Of a DNA stretch of 64,000 nucleotides, positions 41,913 through 54,266 are shown one piece after another. How positions within the stretch are numbered: the first letter of the stretch is position 1; every line of letters begins with the position of its first letter. This DNA comes from [Phialemoniopsis] sp. UDSM-2020 (taxonomy: Eukaryota; Ascomycota; Sordariomycetes; Thyridiales; Thyridiaceae). Location: contig JAEILZ010000008.1 of the NCBI GenBank assembly GCA_018873225.1, positions 2,356,001 through 2,420,000 on the forward strand, read 5' to 3'. A program made the translations under genes and the position numbers. The notes below the pieces were generated by a model. The model made no database searches, was not told the DNA's origin, and was given only the letters and a program-made list of their open reading frames with translations.

Positions 41913-44900
41913 CGTGCAGAGGAGGAGTGGTGTTGGAAGGTGACGGCGTCGGACGGAGTGCTGCGTAATCGGTCTGTGGTCCGCCTAGATTCCCACACAA
42001 GCCCGTCGCGGCACCCGTCTACGCCGGAAAGGTAGAAATACTGTTGCTCGTTGTCGCGGAGCTGGGGTTAGGGGGGACGATAAAGCTGATCGAGTATGGC
42101 CAAAAGGCGAGTTGTGGTGGTAGAACGACGTGCCAGTGAAGCCTCCGTGGTCAAGGATGACTCGAAGACGGCTGGGAGCGGTTGGCAAGGGAGATCGGCT
42201 TCGGCGGTAGGAGCGACCGTGTAGGATCACTCAGCACCAGATGGAGTGTTGCTATCCTTGCTGGATCCGGAGCTAAGACTCGGAGCAGAGCTAGTATCTG
42301 CGGTTTATGGTGAAGGCGCGTTCAGTGCTAGCGATGGTGAATGCGTCAGCTTTTGCTCTACTCGAGAGCAGGTCGGGACAAGAAGAATTGTGGAATTAGG
42401 GGAGGAGTTTCAGGAGGAGCAAGCGTCGCCTGGGTCGCCAAGAAAATGGTCCAGGAATCGATGCTCAGAGGTTGACGGAAAGTGCGGGGATGGATGACGA
42501 AGGAAGCTGCAAAAAAGGGAACTTGAGACCTACCGACCAAAAGGGAAAAGGCCTAGCTTATCAAGAAGCTCGTGAGCCGACGGAAGAGAAAGAAAATGAC
42601 AAGAATCAAGGTCGAATAGTCAAAGTAAGGCCAATGCGACCAGAGGGTGTGAGGCGTCAGAGCTTGTCCAGGGTGGTGGAAGCTTTTTTTCTGACGATTC
42701 AGCACGGGGCGCGGATCGCTGTCATCAGAAACCGTTCGATGTTCGGCGGCAGCTGAGGCAAATTCGCGGCGCGCACCGTGATAAGAGGTGATCTGATTGA
42801 AGATCGTCGCCGGCCTGAGCCGTTGTCGAATGCGGATTGATAAGGGACTCCTCGGAAGGGTGATGATGGAGTCCGGAGAGTCCGTGAGGTAGGAGCCGTG
42901 GTTGGGCAAAGGTGAATGTTTGTTTGATACGCTTTCCCCAGGTTCCAGGCTGGAATGAATGCTTTTGGGGAGGACTAGACGAAGACTGCCTCGAGGCTTG
43001 GCAACGCCCTTACTGCTCGTTTCAATTGCGCAGACCAATAGCGTTTGTCGTATGTATATTAGGAGCCGGTTCTGGCTATGGCGAGGGCAGACTATAAGAT
43101 GGTCCAGGATCGTAGGAGGGTGTATGTAGGTGTGGTAGAGAGGATCTGACTCTTTTTCTCGGAGGGGCGGTTTTGAATTACGTCGCCGTCGCCGTCGCTA
43201 GTGATGGAGCGACTGGCCTTGCGCGTAAGAAAAAGTGGCGCTTGTGCGAGACTACACCTTTAGGCTGGTTTAGACGAGAGACGAAGGCACAGCCCAGTGA
43301 TGATAAGGGTGCTGGGGGGCAGAGTTCCAGGAGTTGACTGTCCGTGTGATCAAACAAAACGTTTGTCGTATGTTGTGTGGGAGAGTGAGAGAATAACAGG
43401 CGAGTCCTCGAGGGCGGTCGAGAGAAGGCTGTGGTTTGAATCAAACGCTTAATGGCTTGTCCAGCTCTTGGATTACCAGGAAAAAGCAGCGCTGGAAAAA
43501 CGACTGGTCAGGGCTTGGCATGGGGATCCCGTCATTGGGGGAATGAGAGCGCGGCGCGGGCAGTGCAGCAAGTGGTTTTGCAGTCTCCTTCTTCTGCCTT
43601 GCCTATGCCTCATGCAGCTTATCAGCACACACCAGACTCCAGGACTCTCCTCTTCTTGAATGTCGTAGGTGCATGCAGGCTTGCTGAAAAGTGGAGGGGA
43701 TAGAGAAATGGCCTGTTGAGAAGAGGCACAAGGGGGGTACTTGAACATGCCCTGTTGAGTGGCAGGGGAGTCAGGTACACGTGGTACAACAGGGAGCGGG
43801 GGCTGCCAGCATTTGGGCGCTGGGAACCACCTCCAGCGCTCCTCCAAGGCTCCTCTTTGGGCTCGCCCCTGCAAAGATCATTCGCTAGGACAGCGGCACG
43901 TGCCCACAGCGCCCTTGCTTTGCGGGTTCAACCACAGCTGGGATGTTCAAAAAGGATCTAGACCGCGTCCCTTTCTCTCGGCATATTGACCTTCCACCTC
44001 GTGCATTCATTGTCTCCTGAAGAGCGACGGGAGTCATGGCACAAACGAGAAAGCATAAGTGCTTTGCGTATGCTCAACACCACAGAATAGCAGGGGTCAA
44101 TGAAGACGACGGCAGTCAGCAGTCATCCACCCCAAACCTGGATATCACAGCAGCGCGGGGCAGGTCGTGTATCCTTGGCCATGCCGACATTTCGTTCCCC
44201 ACGGGTCAAGCAAACATGGCACATTGCTTACATGGGGGCGCCAGAGTCGCACAGCATCTGCCATCCCACAGCTTCGGCCTTGTACCTTGTGCCTTTCTGA
44301 TCAATCAGGACGATTTGCCCCGGATCACCGTACCTCGATGCTGCCCGACACCGGGGCCTGAAAAGCATTTTTCAAGGTAACATGACCTTCGTGCATTGCT
44401 TTTTCAGATCTCTTGTTTTTTCCCTCTCTACCTTGAGAGTACGAGATCCGCGCACCAGGGTCATGGCCATCATGGCTTTTCAATGATGATGGTACGGCTT
44501 GCAGAGGTAGGGACCTTGTGACTAGACATGCTTGTTGCTCTGCCGCAGATCGCCCTTCCACACCGTAAAACACACCTTCGCACGACCCTTTGAGCCCCAT
44601 TGTTGCGTTGTCCAGCGTTGTATCGCCGCATCGCCTATGGATCCTCCCGTACTGTCCGTCCCCCTCAAACACTCTGCAGCAACCGATTGGCCGGGCGCGT
44701 GGGGGTTACCATACACATCACAAACAACGTCAAATGCACGATGACAGTTTTGGCTGATCTGTGACATGTTTCGGCCGTGAAAATCTGTCCCACGCTCAAG
44801 ATTTCAATCCCTTGCATTTGTGCAAAAGTAGCTCGTCCGCGGGATGGCCATGACACATAGATCATTCATTTTGTTGCCAATATCTCGTATTCTATATCGT

Positions 44901-46151
44901 TTTTTGGCCTTGACACGTGTTGACATGTGTATGATTTGAGGGCGATCGAAGTGGTTCAGATATCGTGGATCCATGTCAGACTATAAACTTGGCTTTGTAA
45001 CACATCTTAGTATTTACAAATCTACAAGAGCAAATACATTCTCGCGGCATACATAGCCAGCTTCACTATCGTTACCGTACAGAGATACGCCAAGAGTATA
45101 TAATCTCTCAAGTCGTTTCATTATAGTAGCAGCCAGTATACGGCGAAAACAGGACAATCAGGATGTCCTGAAGGGTTGATTCATGCTATACCAATAAAAC
45201 TACCTTCAACTCATGACTCTATCGCCTTAGCTTAAGATGGCCGGTGATTTCATGTCTGCTTCTCTCTTACTTCTGCTGAGAGGTTTAGTATGTGAATACA
45301 TGATAGGGGCCCATCTACGAACAATAAAAGTGGCTAGACCACACTGATAAATATTGTACATAATTATTACTGACTTACACCTAAGAGACTATGATTATGA
45401 TGATCGCCCTCAGAAAAGCCTCCACACTTGTTATGGCAGGTGATAGTCTCAATGATGACATCAATTAGTTTCAGCCTATCAAGAAGACAGAGCAAGCAAA
45501 CCCAACACGGTACATTCAGGACAACGTATACAAAATAATGAGCGCAGTTTCTGTGTCGTAAGACCCAATGACGACTTCCCAGTTTCAGGTAAAACAGTTG
45601 AGGTAACGCCATGGCTCGAAGGCTCGACCTTTGCCCACCCTCGAGCTATAGTGTCTTCACACCTCAGGTTCCAACTCAACAATAGTTGTCACCTTCAACA
45701 TCATGAACTTCAGTAGCGTATCTAGCTGCACCCTATCAAACCACAATCTCTGTGTGTAACTTTCTCAAGGTAGGACGTAACTCGCTTCATTGTTGTTCAG
45801 CTCAGATGCAACTACAGAAGATGACCAAGCCCGTATTCAAATTTGCAACGTTGTATAGTCTCAAAGACATCAATGAACATCATACCAGTGCCCTGAAAAC
45901 ACGGAGGCGGTTGCTTATACTGGAAATACCTCAAACCTTCACACTGACAATAAGACATGATTCATTTCTCTCCCGCGGGCCCGTGGTTCAACAGCAAAAT
46001 GCACCCATATCAGAATCCTAGGCTTAACGCATGACTTCTATTGCCTCTCCGAAAACGAATACCAACTAGATTACTGCTATACTGTACACACTCTCCCACC
46101 GCCGATCATTCCCCTCCAGCAAACAGCAACGACCCCATTTCATCAGCTCAC
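41913..46151. other. Longest gene-free spacer, 4.2 kb
   Basis: The right-hand neighbour KMT6 also points leftward, so this is the PPZ promoter plus the KMT6 3' flank. The first 1.5 kb beyond PPZ looks like a long leader. A telomere-like GGGGTTAGGGGGG lies at 42063-42075. About 44880-46020 is clearly AT-richer and low in ORFs. No transposon genes, terminal repeats or RNA genes are recognised. Confidence 0.4.
42063..42075 (+). promoter_or_regulatory. Telomere-repeat-like motif in the PPZ promoter
   Basis: GGGGTTAGGGGGG lies about 150 bp before the PPZ start codon. It resembles binding sites for TTAGGG-repeat factors (Tbf1 type). A similar motif is in the rad2 promoter. Confidence 0.3.
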
Positions 46152-49100
46152 TCACTCCTCCCCGGCGGCCCGATACCTAGCCGGCTTCTGCCTCTTCCTC
46201 CGCCTAGCACTATCCACGACGCTATCGTCGTCGTCATCATCGTCATCGTAAGAAACGCCGCGGCGGCTCATGCTGTTGTTGTTGTAGAAGGAGGTGTCCA
46301 CTTCCATAGAGTCTTCAATCTCCTCGGCACTGCCCGACCGCCCCCGTCGGCTCGCCCCCGCACGACGCTGCTGCCTCGTAGGCGTCTCGGGGCCAGCGTG
46401 TCCGTCCACAGAGCCGGCGGTGCTCTCGTGGGCGTCATCCACGGCGCTGAACCGCTTGAAGCGCTTGCTCGCGCTGCCGCGGGGGCTGGCGCGGATCTCG
46501 CCTACACTGTCCTCGGCCTTGAGAAGCTTCTTGGCTCCGGCTCCGGCCCCGCCACGCCGGCGGCCCCGCGCCGCGCGGTACTCAAAGTCGCTCTCGGACC
46601 CCTTAACACCCGGGCGATACTCGTCCTCACCGTCTTCCTCGTCGTCATCGGGCTCTGGCCTCTTGCGCTTGCGGCCCCGTCGGCCCTTGTCCGCAAAGGA
46701 GTGGCTGTTGGGAAACATGTCCACGTCGCCGTCATCGTCGACTTCCTCGACGATTCGAGCGCGCGGGGCCTCCTTGCGTGCACCACCACCACCGCCATTC
46801 TGCTTCTTCCGCCCGGCACCTGCCCCCGTATTGCCGCCCTTGCGGGCAGTGGGCTGCCTACCTCCGCCGCGACGCTTCTTTGCCTGCTGGCCGGTGCCAG
46901 CGGAGGAAGTGCCCAGCATGCTGTCATCGCCTCCAGCGTCGACCTTATCCTCGAGCAGCTTCTTCGTCAAGTTGGGGAAGTTCTCTCCATAGTTAAAGAA
47001 GAGCTCTTCACCGGCCTTGATATCGCGTATGGCCGTGAAGCGGATGCGGAACTCGCCATTGACATATAGAATCTTGGGCGTGATGTTGCAACCGCGCTTG
47101 TCGTGTTCACCGGCATGATTGATGTAGCGACTCATGTTGCCGTACATCGCGGCATCGACCCAAATGCCGTCTTGCTCCAACAGCGTGAAGAGATAGGAAC
47201 TGTTCGACTCCTCGTCAAACACATCACCACGCCGTGCCTCTCGCCGTACGCCCTCGTCATGCGTAATGAGTTCTCCTACGTACTCGATGACGAACTCGTC
47301 CGAGGCTATGTCCTCTGCCGTAAATAAGCCGTAACCACACGCCTCAAGTTGCGACTTGCCGATCAGGACAGTCTTGGAGAGGCCACGCTGCAAGGCAACA
47401 TTTTGGCAGCCAGTCGAGTGGAGGGCTTCGTCTTGAGCGTTCTGCGGATCTGCACGCTCGCGAGCTCCACAGCCTTTGCAGAGCACTGGATCACATTCGC
47501 GATTCAGTTGGACGCAAATGCAAGGCTTACCCTCTTTCTGTCGGGCATAGCACGTCTTGCCAGTGGAATGACAAGCGCAACCCGTGAATTTGTGCGAGCA
47601 CGTATCGGCAGTACACCGACAGAAACGCTCGCACATGACCTTGGCTGCCACGCAGGCACACCCATTCGCCACGGTGCAGGGCCCATCGTGGAAGCAGGGG
47701 TCGCGCATTTCGCGAACCGCATGCTCGTGGGTATTGGTGTGCTCCTGCCAATCGCCTTGTAGGACCTTACGGTGCCGATCATACCAAGGGATCGGACGAG
47801 GCACCTTGACGCTAGACTCATCAGGGATTTGCACTTCTGGCAGGGTCAAGTCCATTTGCTTGAGTTTCCTGTATACCTCCCAGCAGTAACGTCCCAGGAG
47901 GACGGCGGTAGTGCACTGCGGACGGACATCGTTGTTATCGCACAAGACGAAGAAGATAGCACGAAGGAGGTTCGTCTCTTCGTCGGTCCAGTCTCGCGTT
48001 ACATAGCCCTCGTTGCCGATGTCATAGTTGCGGTAGCACTTGTTCTTACAAGGCTGCGTCATGGCTTTCGATGGGGTGCCGTTCATCTTCTCTTGAGCAG
48101 CAGCAATCCGGCGCCGCTTGATGAGCTGTCCTAACTTTCCACTGACGTTCATATCGATAGAGAAGCACCGGCGGATGTTGTCTGCATCGAATTCGCCGTG
48201 CTCACAAGAGTGGGAATAGCAGATCATGCAGCCCAAGACAGTGTACGAGCCCAGCCAACGCTCCAGCTGTTCGATGTGTTGCTCGTCGCCTGCCTTCTGA
48301 CTGCTAAAGCCCTCTTTGGTCATTTTCTTGGTGTCAACCAAAGTCTCGACCGACTCGTCGAGCATCAACACGTCATCCAGGCTCACACTCTGCTTGGAGA
48401 AGACTTTGTTAAATGCCTCTGTGAACATCCGCGCGATTTTAACGGCGCGAGGGGATCCGACATCTTCGTTGTACGAATTGAGCAAGTGATTCTTCTGCTG
48501 TGGCGTGATAGCATCATCACTCTCGGACTTGCTAGCCATGTGTCGAATCAGAGTTGATTTGCTGCAATTATCGATACCAAGCCGTTTGATCCAGCGCTCG
48601 AGGTAGAGAGACAGGGTCATCGCGCGCTCAAGGACTCTAATACGCGCACCCTTCGTGTTACGACTGGCGGTGTTGAAGCCGGATTTCTGGTCCATGCTCT
48701 CGAGTTCCTCGATCCACTGATTGAACTTCTGAACCTCCGTCGAATCACCATCCTCGAGATCCCTCAGATGGGGAATGAACTTCAGAGGCGTGTTAGGCGA
48801 GAGGATGTTCCTTGATATCTCCACATGATGGAAACGATACTTGGGAACGCGGTTCTTGTTCGACTTGATACAGTCCACAGGAAGGAGTATCTGCTTCTGA
48901 TCTCCTTTACTTCTGTGGTACTCCTTGCCGTGTTGCTGGAACTTGCGTTAGTACAAAGTCTGATCCATACCAACAGAAGGACCTATTAGGTGGCATGAAC
49001 GCGACCTCTACACTTGCCTTAGGTTTGATCCTCATGATTTTATCACGAGGGGTGCCTTCGTCAGCAGGCCTTGCTTTGATATCTTGTAGATCATCCTTTG

Positions 49101-49686
49101 AGCTGAGGTGCCGTCGGCCTGCCGGCTTCTGCTTGAATGTTGTCTCTAGGGTATACCGCAAGAGCTTGGCATGATCTCTACCTAGTTCTGCTGAGAAGGA
49201 CCGCAGTGAGCTCTCGATCTTCGCCGTGGTCCATTCTGTCTTCCTTGGAGTCTGGTTCTTTGGCGTCTGCTGGCTGCGGGCGACGTGTGACTGGGGTGGG
49301 GTAGTAAACACAGGAGATGAATGGGCAGCAGTGTCTTGCGGCCGCGACGCGGAAGCGACATTGCTGCCTTCTCTGGAAAACGAGAGAGTAGAGGCACGCG
49401 CCGATTTCGTGGGTGTCTCCTCAGTGTACGTGATGCTCGAGTCGGTGGTGGCCGGCCCGGATCCGTTGGAAATGCGTTTCTTGGCAGACTGAGGACTGGC
49501 AGTCTTGCGTGAATGAACAGGGCTGTTCTTCAAGGGGCGCAGACCCCGGGGCGAGAGAGACGCGGCGGCCACATTGGCCGGCAGTATCGCATCGGTGCGC
49601 GCATGGATAGCGGTGATGCTCTCAAGGTCCGAGTCGCCACTCATAGTCAAGTCGACGACATCTTCGGCTCTCGAAAGTAGAGGCAT
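46152..49686 (-). CDS. KMT6: Histone H3-K27 methyltransferase KMT6 / EZH2 homologue
   Basis: This is the catalytic subunit of PRC2, depositing H3K27 methylation for facultative heterochromatin. Model: exons 49686-48983 and 48912-46152, 1154 aa, intron 48982-48913 with a TACTAAC branch site. The donor is an unusual GTCCTT, so the junction is less sure than the domains. Order: disordered N-terminus; a middle helical/SANT-like region (DWTDEETNLLRAIFF at about 555); the CXC cysteine domain (about 642-720); the SET domain (about 741-880) with GYGLF, EFVIEYVGELI, YINHA and GEELFFNYGENF. The NH motif reads NHAGEHDKRGCN, a few residues longer than in animal EZH2. A 270-residue basic/acidic low-complexity tail follows, including an Asp run, as in other mould KMT6 proteins. 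Confidence 0.92.
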
Positions 49687-51455
49687 CGCGGAGGGAAAGG
49701 GTGTGAAATTGCTGGCGGTACCGCAGCGCTACTTGAGGCTCTCATGAGATGCGCCAGTCACGCATTGTCGTGAAGCGAGACTCGAGACTAAGCGCACCCG
49801 AGAACACACGATCAGGTATGTCGCCGCGCACAATGAATGGGGGAGTCAGCGCGCGCTGATGGACCAAGCGGTAATGAGACCTGTATCATCCGCGATAAGG
49901 CCGCAACTGATGAAGAAAGAGAAGGCTTGATTCTTGAATCAGGGTGCGTGCAGATGCGACGACGCGTGCCTGGTGGATGACAATGTGCGATTCTGTACCA
50001 ACGACGCGCCGGCAATTTGCTAGGGGTCCACCCTTTGACACCCTGGCCAAGGGCAATCGCCGCCGCCGCCCTGGAGTGCAGCCGCCAATTTGGGAATAGT
50101 CGTATTTCTCTGTACATCCAGCCCCAATAGCTCAATTCTGACTGAATGACAACAAATCCCTTGTTGGGTCCCAGGGGCACCCTGATGGAAATAATTCAAT
50201 ATAAAGTAGATAACTTGACTGCAAGAGGGCTTTATGGGTCAAGAGGGGGTTGAGACAAGATGTTTGTGTCTACTCATCTCAAATATCTAAGATAGTAGGT
50301 TCTCACTATACGTATACGTACTTGGAAGCGCATCGATCACCTGTAAAACCCCCTCACACCTTACTGGATTATTTTACTTGGAGACAAGTTTCAATGTTGT
50401 CAAATCATCCCACATTCGTATGAGGACTCTATATTCCGTTTGGCTCAACTCATCGCAAACAAGCATAACACGTTTCCTATTACCAAACAGTGCACGGGAT
50501 TATGCGCCGCTTTGGACTTTCGCAAACAATAGTCAAAATCCCAAAATCGCCTATCCTACGGGTAAGCAAAAAAATGAGTGACGAAGTTGTAGTATTGCGC
50601 TCCCGTGTCTTGCATCCCTTCCTCCCTCGTCAGCTCCCTCTCTTTTGTCTCGAAATGCCCTTGGGAAGATGAAGAACTCAATCATCTCATTGAGGCAACA
50701 TTTCACTTGATCGTTGTTGACTGTGCTCCTTTTCGAGACAAGGTAGGTCAAGCGTTGACTGGGGAGCAAGACCACTGTCAACATAATCTACGTACCCACC
50801 TTTGGTAGCATTTAGAATGATGATGACCTAATGACTGGTGACGACGGACGACGCGGACGGGAATCGGGAGCTGGACGGAGCTGGACTTGTAGCTCGGCCA
50901 CTGACGCAGAGTCAAGCCTAGTGAGCCCGCTAACAGCTGTGGGAAATATGCGCCGATCACCCAAGAAAAGACTTGCCCACGCCCAGAGAAACATGAGTCT
51001 TGGGTCCCCAGCTGGCCTGTGCTCCCCAAACTATATGCTGAGCTAGTCCCCAAAGCGAATGGGCTGTGCTACTGTCGCGCAATCACAGGGGCATGACGTC
51101 GACGCCCGCCCACCCACCGACCACCCACCCCGTTCCCTCGTGCGGTTGCTGGATCGTCAGAGTTAAACAACATCCGTCATAAAGTGCATCCTCCCTCCCT
51201 GCCCATGCCTCCCCGAAACTTCCGCCTCAATTCATCCATTTGATTGCTACCCGTCCCTGATACCCGCCGTGCAATATTGCCCGCCAGTTACCCTGAACAT
51301 TTGTCAACCAGGATTTTCATTCTTTCCGTCCACCTTCAATCCCTGCAGAAAGCTCTCCAGATTGATCGCTGCCTGATCCGACAGCTTTCTTGACTCGCTC
51401 GCTCACAGCACACATACACACAAGTCTGTCGCATCACCGCCAGACCACCGCTGCC
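49687..51455. other. Divergent spacer KMT6/Pil1, 1.77 kb
   Basis: It contains the promoters of both genes. A TGACGTCG half-conserved CRE-like motif lies near 51095 before Pil1. The Pil1 leader is CT/CA-rich. No additional gene is seen. Confidence 0.45.
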
Positions 51456-52786
51456 ATGCATCGCACATACTCTATGCGCGCCTCGAGGGCGCCTACTGCC
51501 TCGCAGATCCAGGTGAGTTTGCCATTTCTGTTTTATGCCCAACTCGTGCACTCGCCTGTCGTTCAATTGACTGACCAACGGTGCCTCTTAGAACCCCCCG
51601 CCTCCACCATCCACCACCAAGTCGGGTCGCCTCTTCGGACGTGGCGGTTTTGGTAAGTTCAAAACTTCCTGCACAGCAACAAGTCGAACTGGCAAGCATC
51701 ACGGAGGAACAACAGCTGACGCGGACATTAGGCCATGCTCTCCGCCGCAACGCTGCCGGCGCTTTCGGCCCCGACCTAGCTAAGAAGCTTGCTCAGCTCG
51801 TCAAGATGGAGAAGAACGTCATGCGCAGCTTGGAGACCGTCGCAAAGGAGCGCATGGAGGTTGCCGTAAGTTTCAGCTCCCGAACTCGTCCTCAAGTTCC
51901 GATTGCTAATTCGTACTCTAGCAACAACTATCCATCTGGGGTGAGGCTTGCGACGAAGACGTCTCCGACGTTACTGACAAGCTCGGTGTCCTACTGTACG
52001 AGATTGGCGAGCTCGAGGACCAGTATGTCGACCGATACGACCAGTACCGCGTCACCATCAAAAGCATTAGGAATATCGAGGCATCTGTCCAGCCCAGCAG
52101 AGACAGTACGTTTACACGATTATCTTCAACCTAGGTTGCCTGCTAACAACCCACCAGGAAAGCAAAAGATCACGGACCAGATTGCCCAACTCAAGTACAA
52201 GGAGCCCAACTCTCCCAAGATCGTTGTGCTCGAGCAGGAGCTTGTCCGCGCCGAGGCCGAGTCGCTCGTCGCCGAGGCCCAGCTCTCCAACATCACCCGT
52301 GAGAAGATCAAGGCCGCCTACACCTACCAGTTCGACGCTCTGCGCGAGCACTGCGAAAAGGTCGCCATCATCGCTGGTTACGGAAAGCACCTTCTCGAGC
52401 TGATTGACGACACCCCCGTCACTCCTGGTGAGACCCGCGCTGCTTATGACGGCTACGAGGCCAGCAAGGCCATCATCCAGGACTGCGAAGATTCCTTGAC
52501 CAACTGGGTTACTCAGAACGCAGCTGTCTCTTCCAAGCTCTCCACCCGTGCTCGCACTCTGTCGACTCGCCGGAGGAACAACATCAAGGCTCGCAGTGAG
52601 GGTCACGACCTGACGGGTCAGGATGCTCCCATGAACGATCGCGACTCTTGGGTTGCTGCCGGCGATCACAAGGGCGAGGAGTACGATGATGAGGAGGAAG
52701 AAGACGAGGAGGAGGAGGAGCTCGGCAGCGAGCGCGGGCTTAACGGTGAGACCCGGGGGCGCCAGCACGAGACTCTTGCCGCATGA
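51456..52786 (+). CDS. pil1: Eisosome core component Pil1/Lsp1
   Basis: Pil1 is a BAR-domain protein that coats furrow-like plasma-membrane invaginations (eisosomes) and organises MCC domains. Five exons: 51456-51512, 51592-51652, 51732-51865, 51922-52105 and 52158-52786; 354 aa; all GT-AG and frame-continuous. The N-terminus MHRTYSMRASRAPTASQ is the hallmark Pil1 start. The BAR region runs about 35-275, with QQLSIWGEACDEDVSD, RKQKITDQIAQLKYKEPNS and TREKIKAAYTYQFDALREH all close to the fungal consensus. The tail is Ser/Arg-rich (likely Pkh phosphosites) and ends in a Glu/Asp run (about 315-335). The first introns fall in the short N-terminal segment, as in other moulds. Confidence 0.96.
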
Positions 52787-53185
52787 ATCGCAAAGTTATG
52801 GTGAGCGGTGAGCTAGGATGATCGGCGTGAGGTAATTTCAATGGTCTGGGAAGTGACTGGAACAATAGGATCTTGGCTTTTGGAGACGGACAGGTTCGTC
52901 TTGGTGTTGAATTTGAGTGTTTGACAGTTTCTTTTCACCCTGTAACATTAGCCTACCTCGCGTTTTCGCCGTTTAGTGCGGGACTGGGAAACAGGAAGGA
53001 GGAGTAATATATCTAGTAGAACATTGCACTGTCATGACATTATGTTTCTGCGAATTCAATGATTGCGAATGCGCTCGTGAGGATGTGAAATAAAATGCGC
53101 TTCATTGTAATTGCGTGGGTATCATGATGCGTCTATCAACCAAAATGCTTCTATCTCATCAAGTCTTTCATTCTCAGCTGGCCAG
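52787..53185. other. Convergent spacer, 399 bp
   Basis: This lies between the 3' ends of Pil1 (+) and the LSMD1-like gene (-). No feature beyond presumed 3' UTRs is seen. Confidence 0.5.
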
Positions 53186-53605
53186 CTACCTCTTGACCTG
53201 GCTAGCAAACTCCTCAAGCTCCATCTTGACAATGTATTGCCCCGGAACGACGACCAGTCCCAGATACCGGGATGTCATGTCCATGGTGACCTTGTCCGAG
53301 CCACCCGCCTCAGCAGCAGCCGCCTGCGCTGAGCGCTGCTCCTCGGACGGTTGTCTGTACTCGTACGTGTGTGACAGCACGACGTTGCGGTCCTGTAATC
53401 ACGCAATATTAGCTTTTCATTCGAAGTGCAGCACCAGACCAAGCAGGTAACGCACGGGGTCGGTGCATTTGAACTCGCCGCGGAACATGCGCGTGTCTGT
53501 CGTGTGGATGCGTATGTTCTTGTTGAGCAGCGACTCGAGGTAGGCGCAGGCCGCTGCCTTGGCCGTGTCGCCGGGCCCGACGGCGGGGGCCTCTGCGCGG
53601 TCCAT
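53186..53605 (-). CDS. MAK31: Sm-like protein, NatC subunit Mak31 / LSMD1 (NAA38) homologue
   Basis: This is a small LSm-fold protein. Mak31/NAA38 is the auxiliary subunit of the NatC N-terminal acetyltransferase with Mak3 and Mak10. Exons 53605-53456 and 53392-53186 (intron GTGCGT...TTACAG, phase 0) give 118 aa. The Sm1 part reads LLNKNIRIHTTDTRMFRGEFKCTDP and continues into RNVVLSHTYEYR; the Sm2 part reads RYLGLVVVPGQYIVKMEL. The acidic/Gln-rich insert between them is typical of LSMD1 and separates it from spliceosomal Sm/LSm proteins. A general LSm protein of other role cannot be fully excluded. It is divergent from rad2. Confidence 0.82.
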
Positions 53606-54202
53606 GGCGTTTGGCTTATGATTTGTGGTCCGGTGTAGAAAAGGACATTGACTGACTGAATGACTTGTACGGCGCTCATGTGAGAGATTCAGGTTTTGGT
53701 GATGTGGGGTCTCTCCATATCGTGCTGGAGCTGCATGTGTGGTGGATGGTGCCTGTAATTAGTGGGGTTTGTGCTTGAGTGCCGGAGCGATGGGCCCTGG
53801 AGGGAGATCACTGTCAGGGCGGCAGGTGTACGACTGGGGCTCGCTTGCTTGCTTTCTTGGCCTAGGGTCCTGTATGCATTCCGGGAATTTTTTACGAAGC
53901 GATTCTGTGTTAATACGCTCACATGAAATGTTTGAGGCGAGCGCGTAGGTTTATTGAGTAACGAATGTTTGTACCTCAAAACAGCTAGCTATCAACGTTG
54001 CCATGCGAGCAATTGGTGACAGCGATACTTCGTACAACCACCACAAATGTAGCAGTCTGTCAGGGACACCGTGGCTTTTTTCTGGCCTGTCTGTCACAAG
54101 CCTGACAAGTCCATGACATGATGTCGACACAGATCCAGCTGAATGTGTCTTGAATTGCGTCTGCGGGACGAACTCTAAACCAGGTGTATGGGGCCAGCGT
54201 CA

Positions 54203-54210
54203 TGACGTCA
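54203..54210. promoter_or_regulatory. CRE/ATF palindrome TGACGTCA
   Basis: A perfect 8-bp ATF/CREB-type bZIP site lies about 345 bp upstream of rad2 and 600 bp upstream of the LSMD1-like gene. In fungi Atf1-type factors respond to oxidative and osmotic stress, which would suit a DNA repair gene; binding itself is inferred. Confidence 0.45.
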
Positions 54211-54249
54211 GTTGCATGCTTCGACATGGCAGGCATTCAGATCGCATTA

Positions 54250-54266
54250 AGGGTTGGGGTTAGGGG
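54250..54266 (+). promoter_or_regulatory. Telomere-repeat-like motif
   Basis: AGGGTTGGGGTTAGGGG resembles two degenerate TTAGGG units and lies about 290 bp upstream of rad2. It is too short to be a true interstitial telomere; a Tbf1-like site is possible. Confidence 0.35.

Noticed and set aside
44036..44380. 114-codon ORF in the PPZ-KMT6 spacer
   Set aside because: No conserved motif, no splice partner and poor coding character.
54250..54266. Interstitial telomere
   Set aside because: Only about two degenerate units; kept merely as a possible factor-binding motif.
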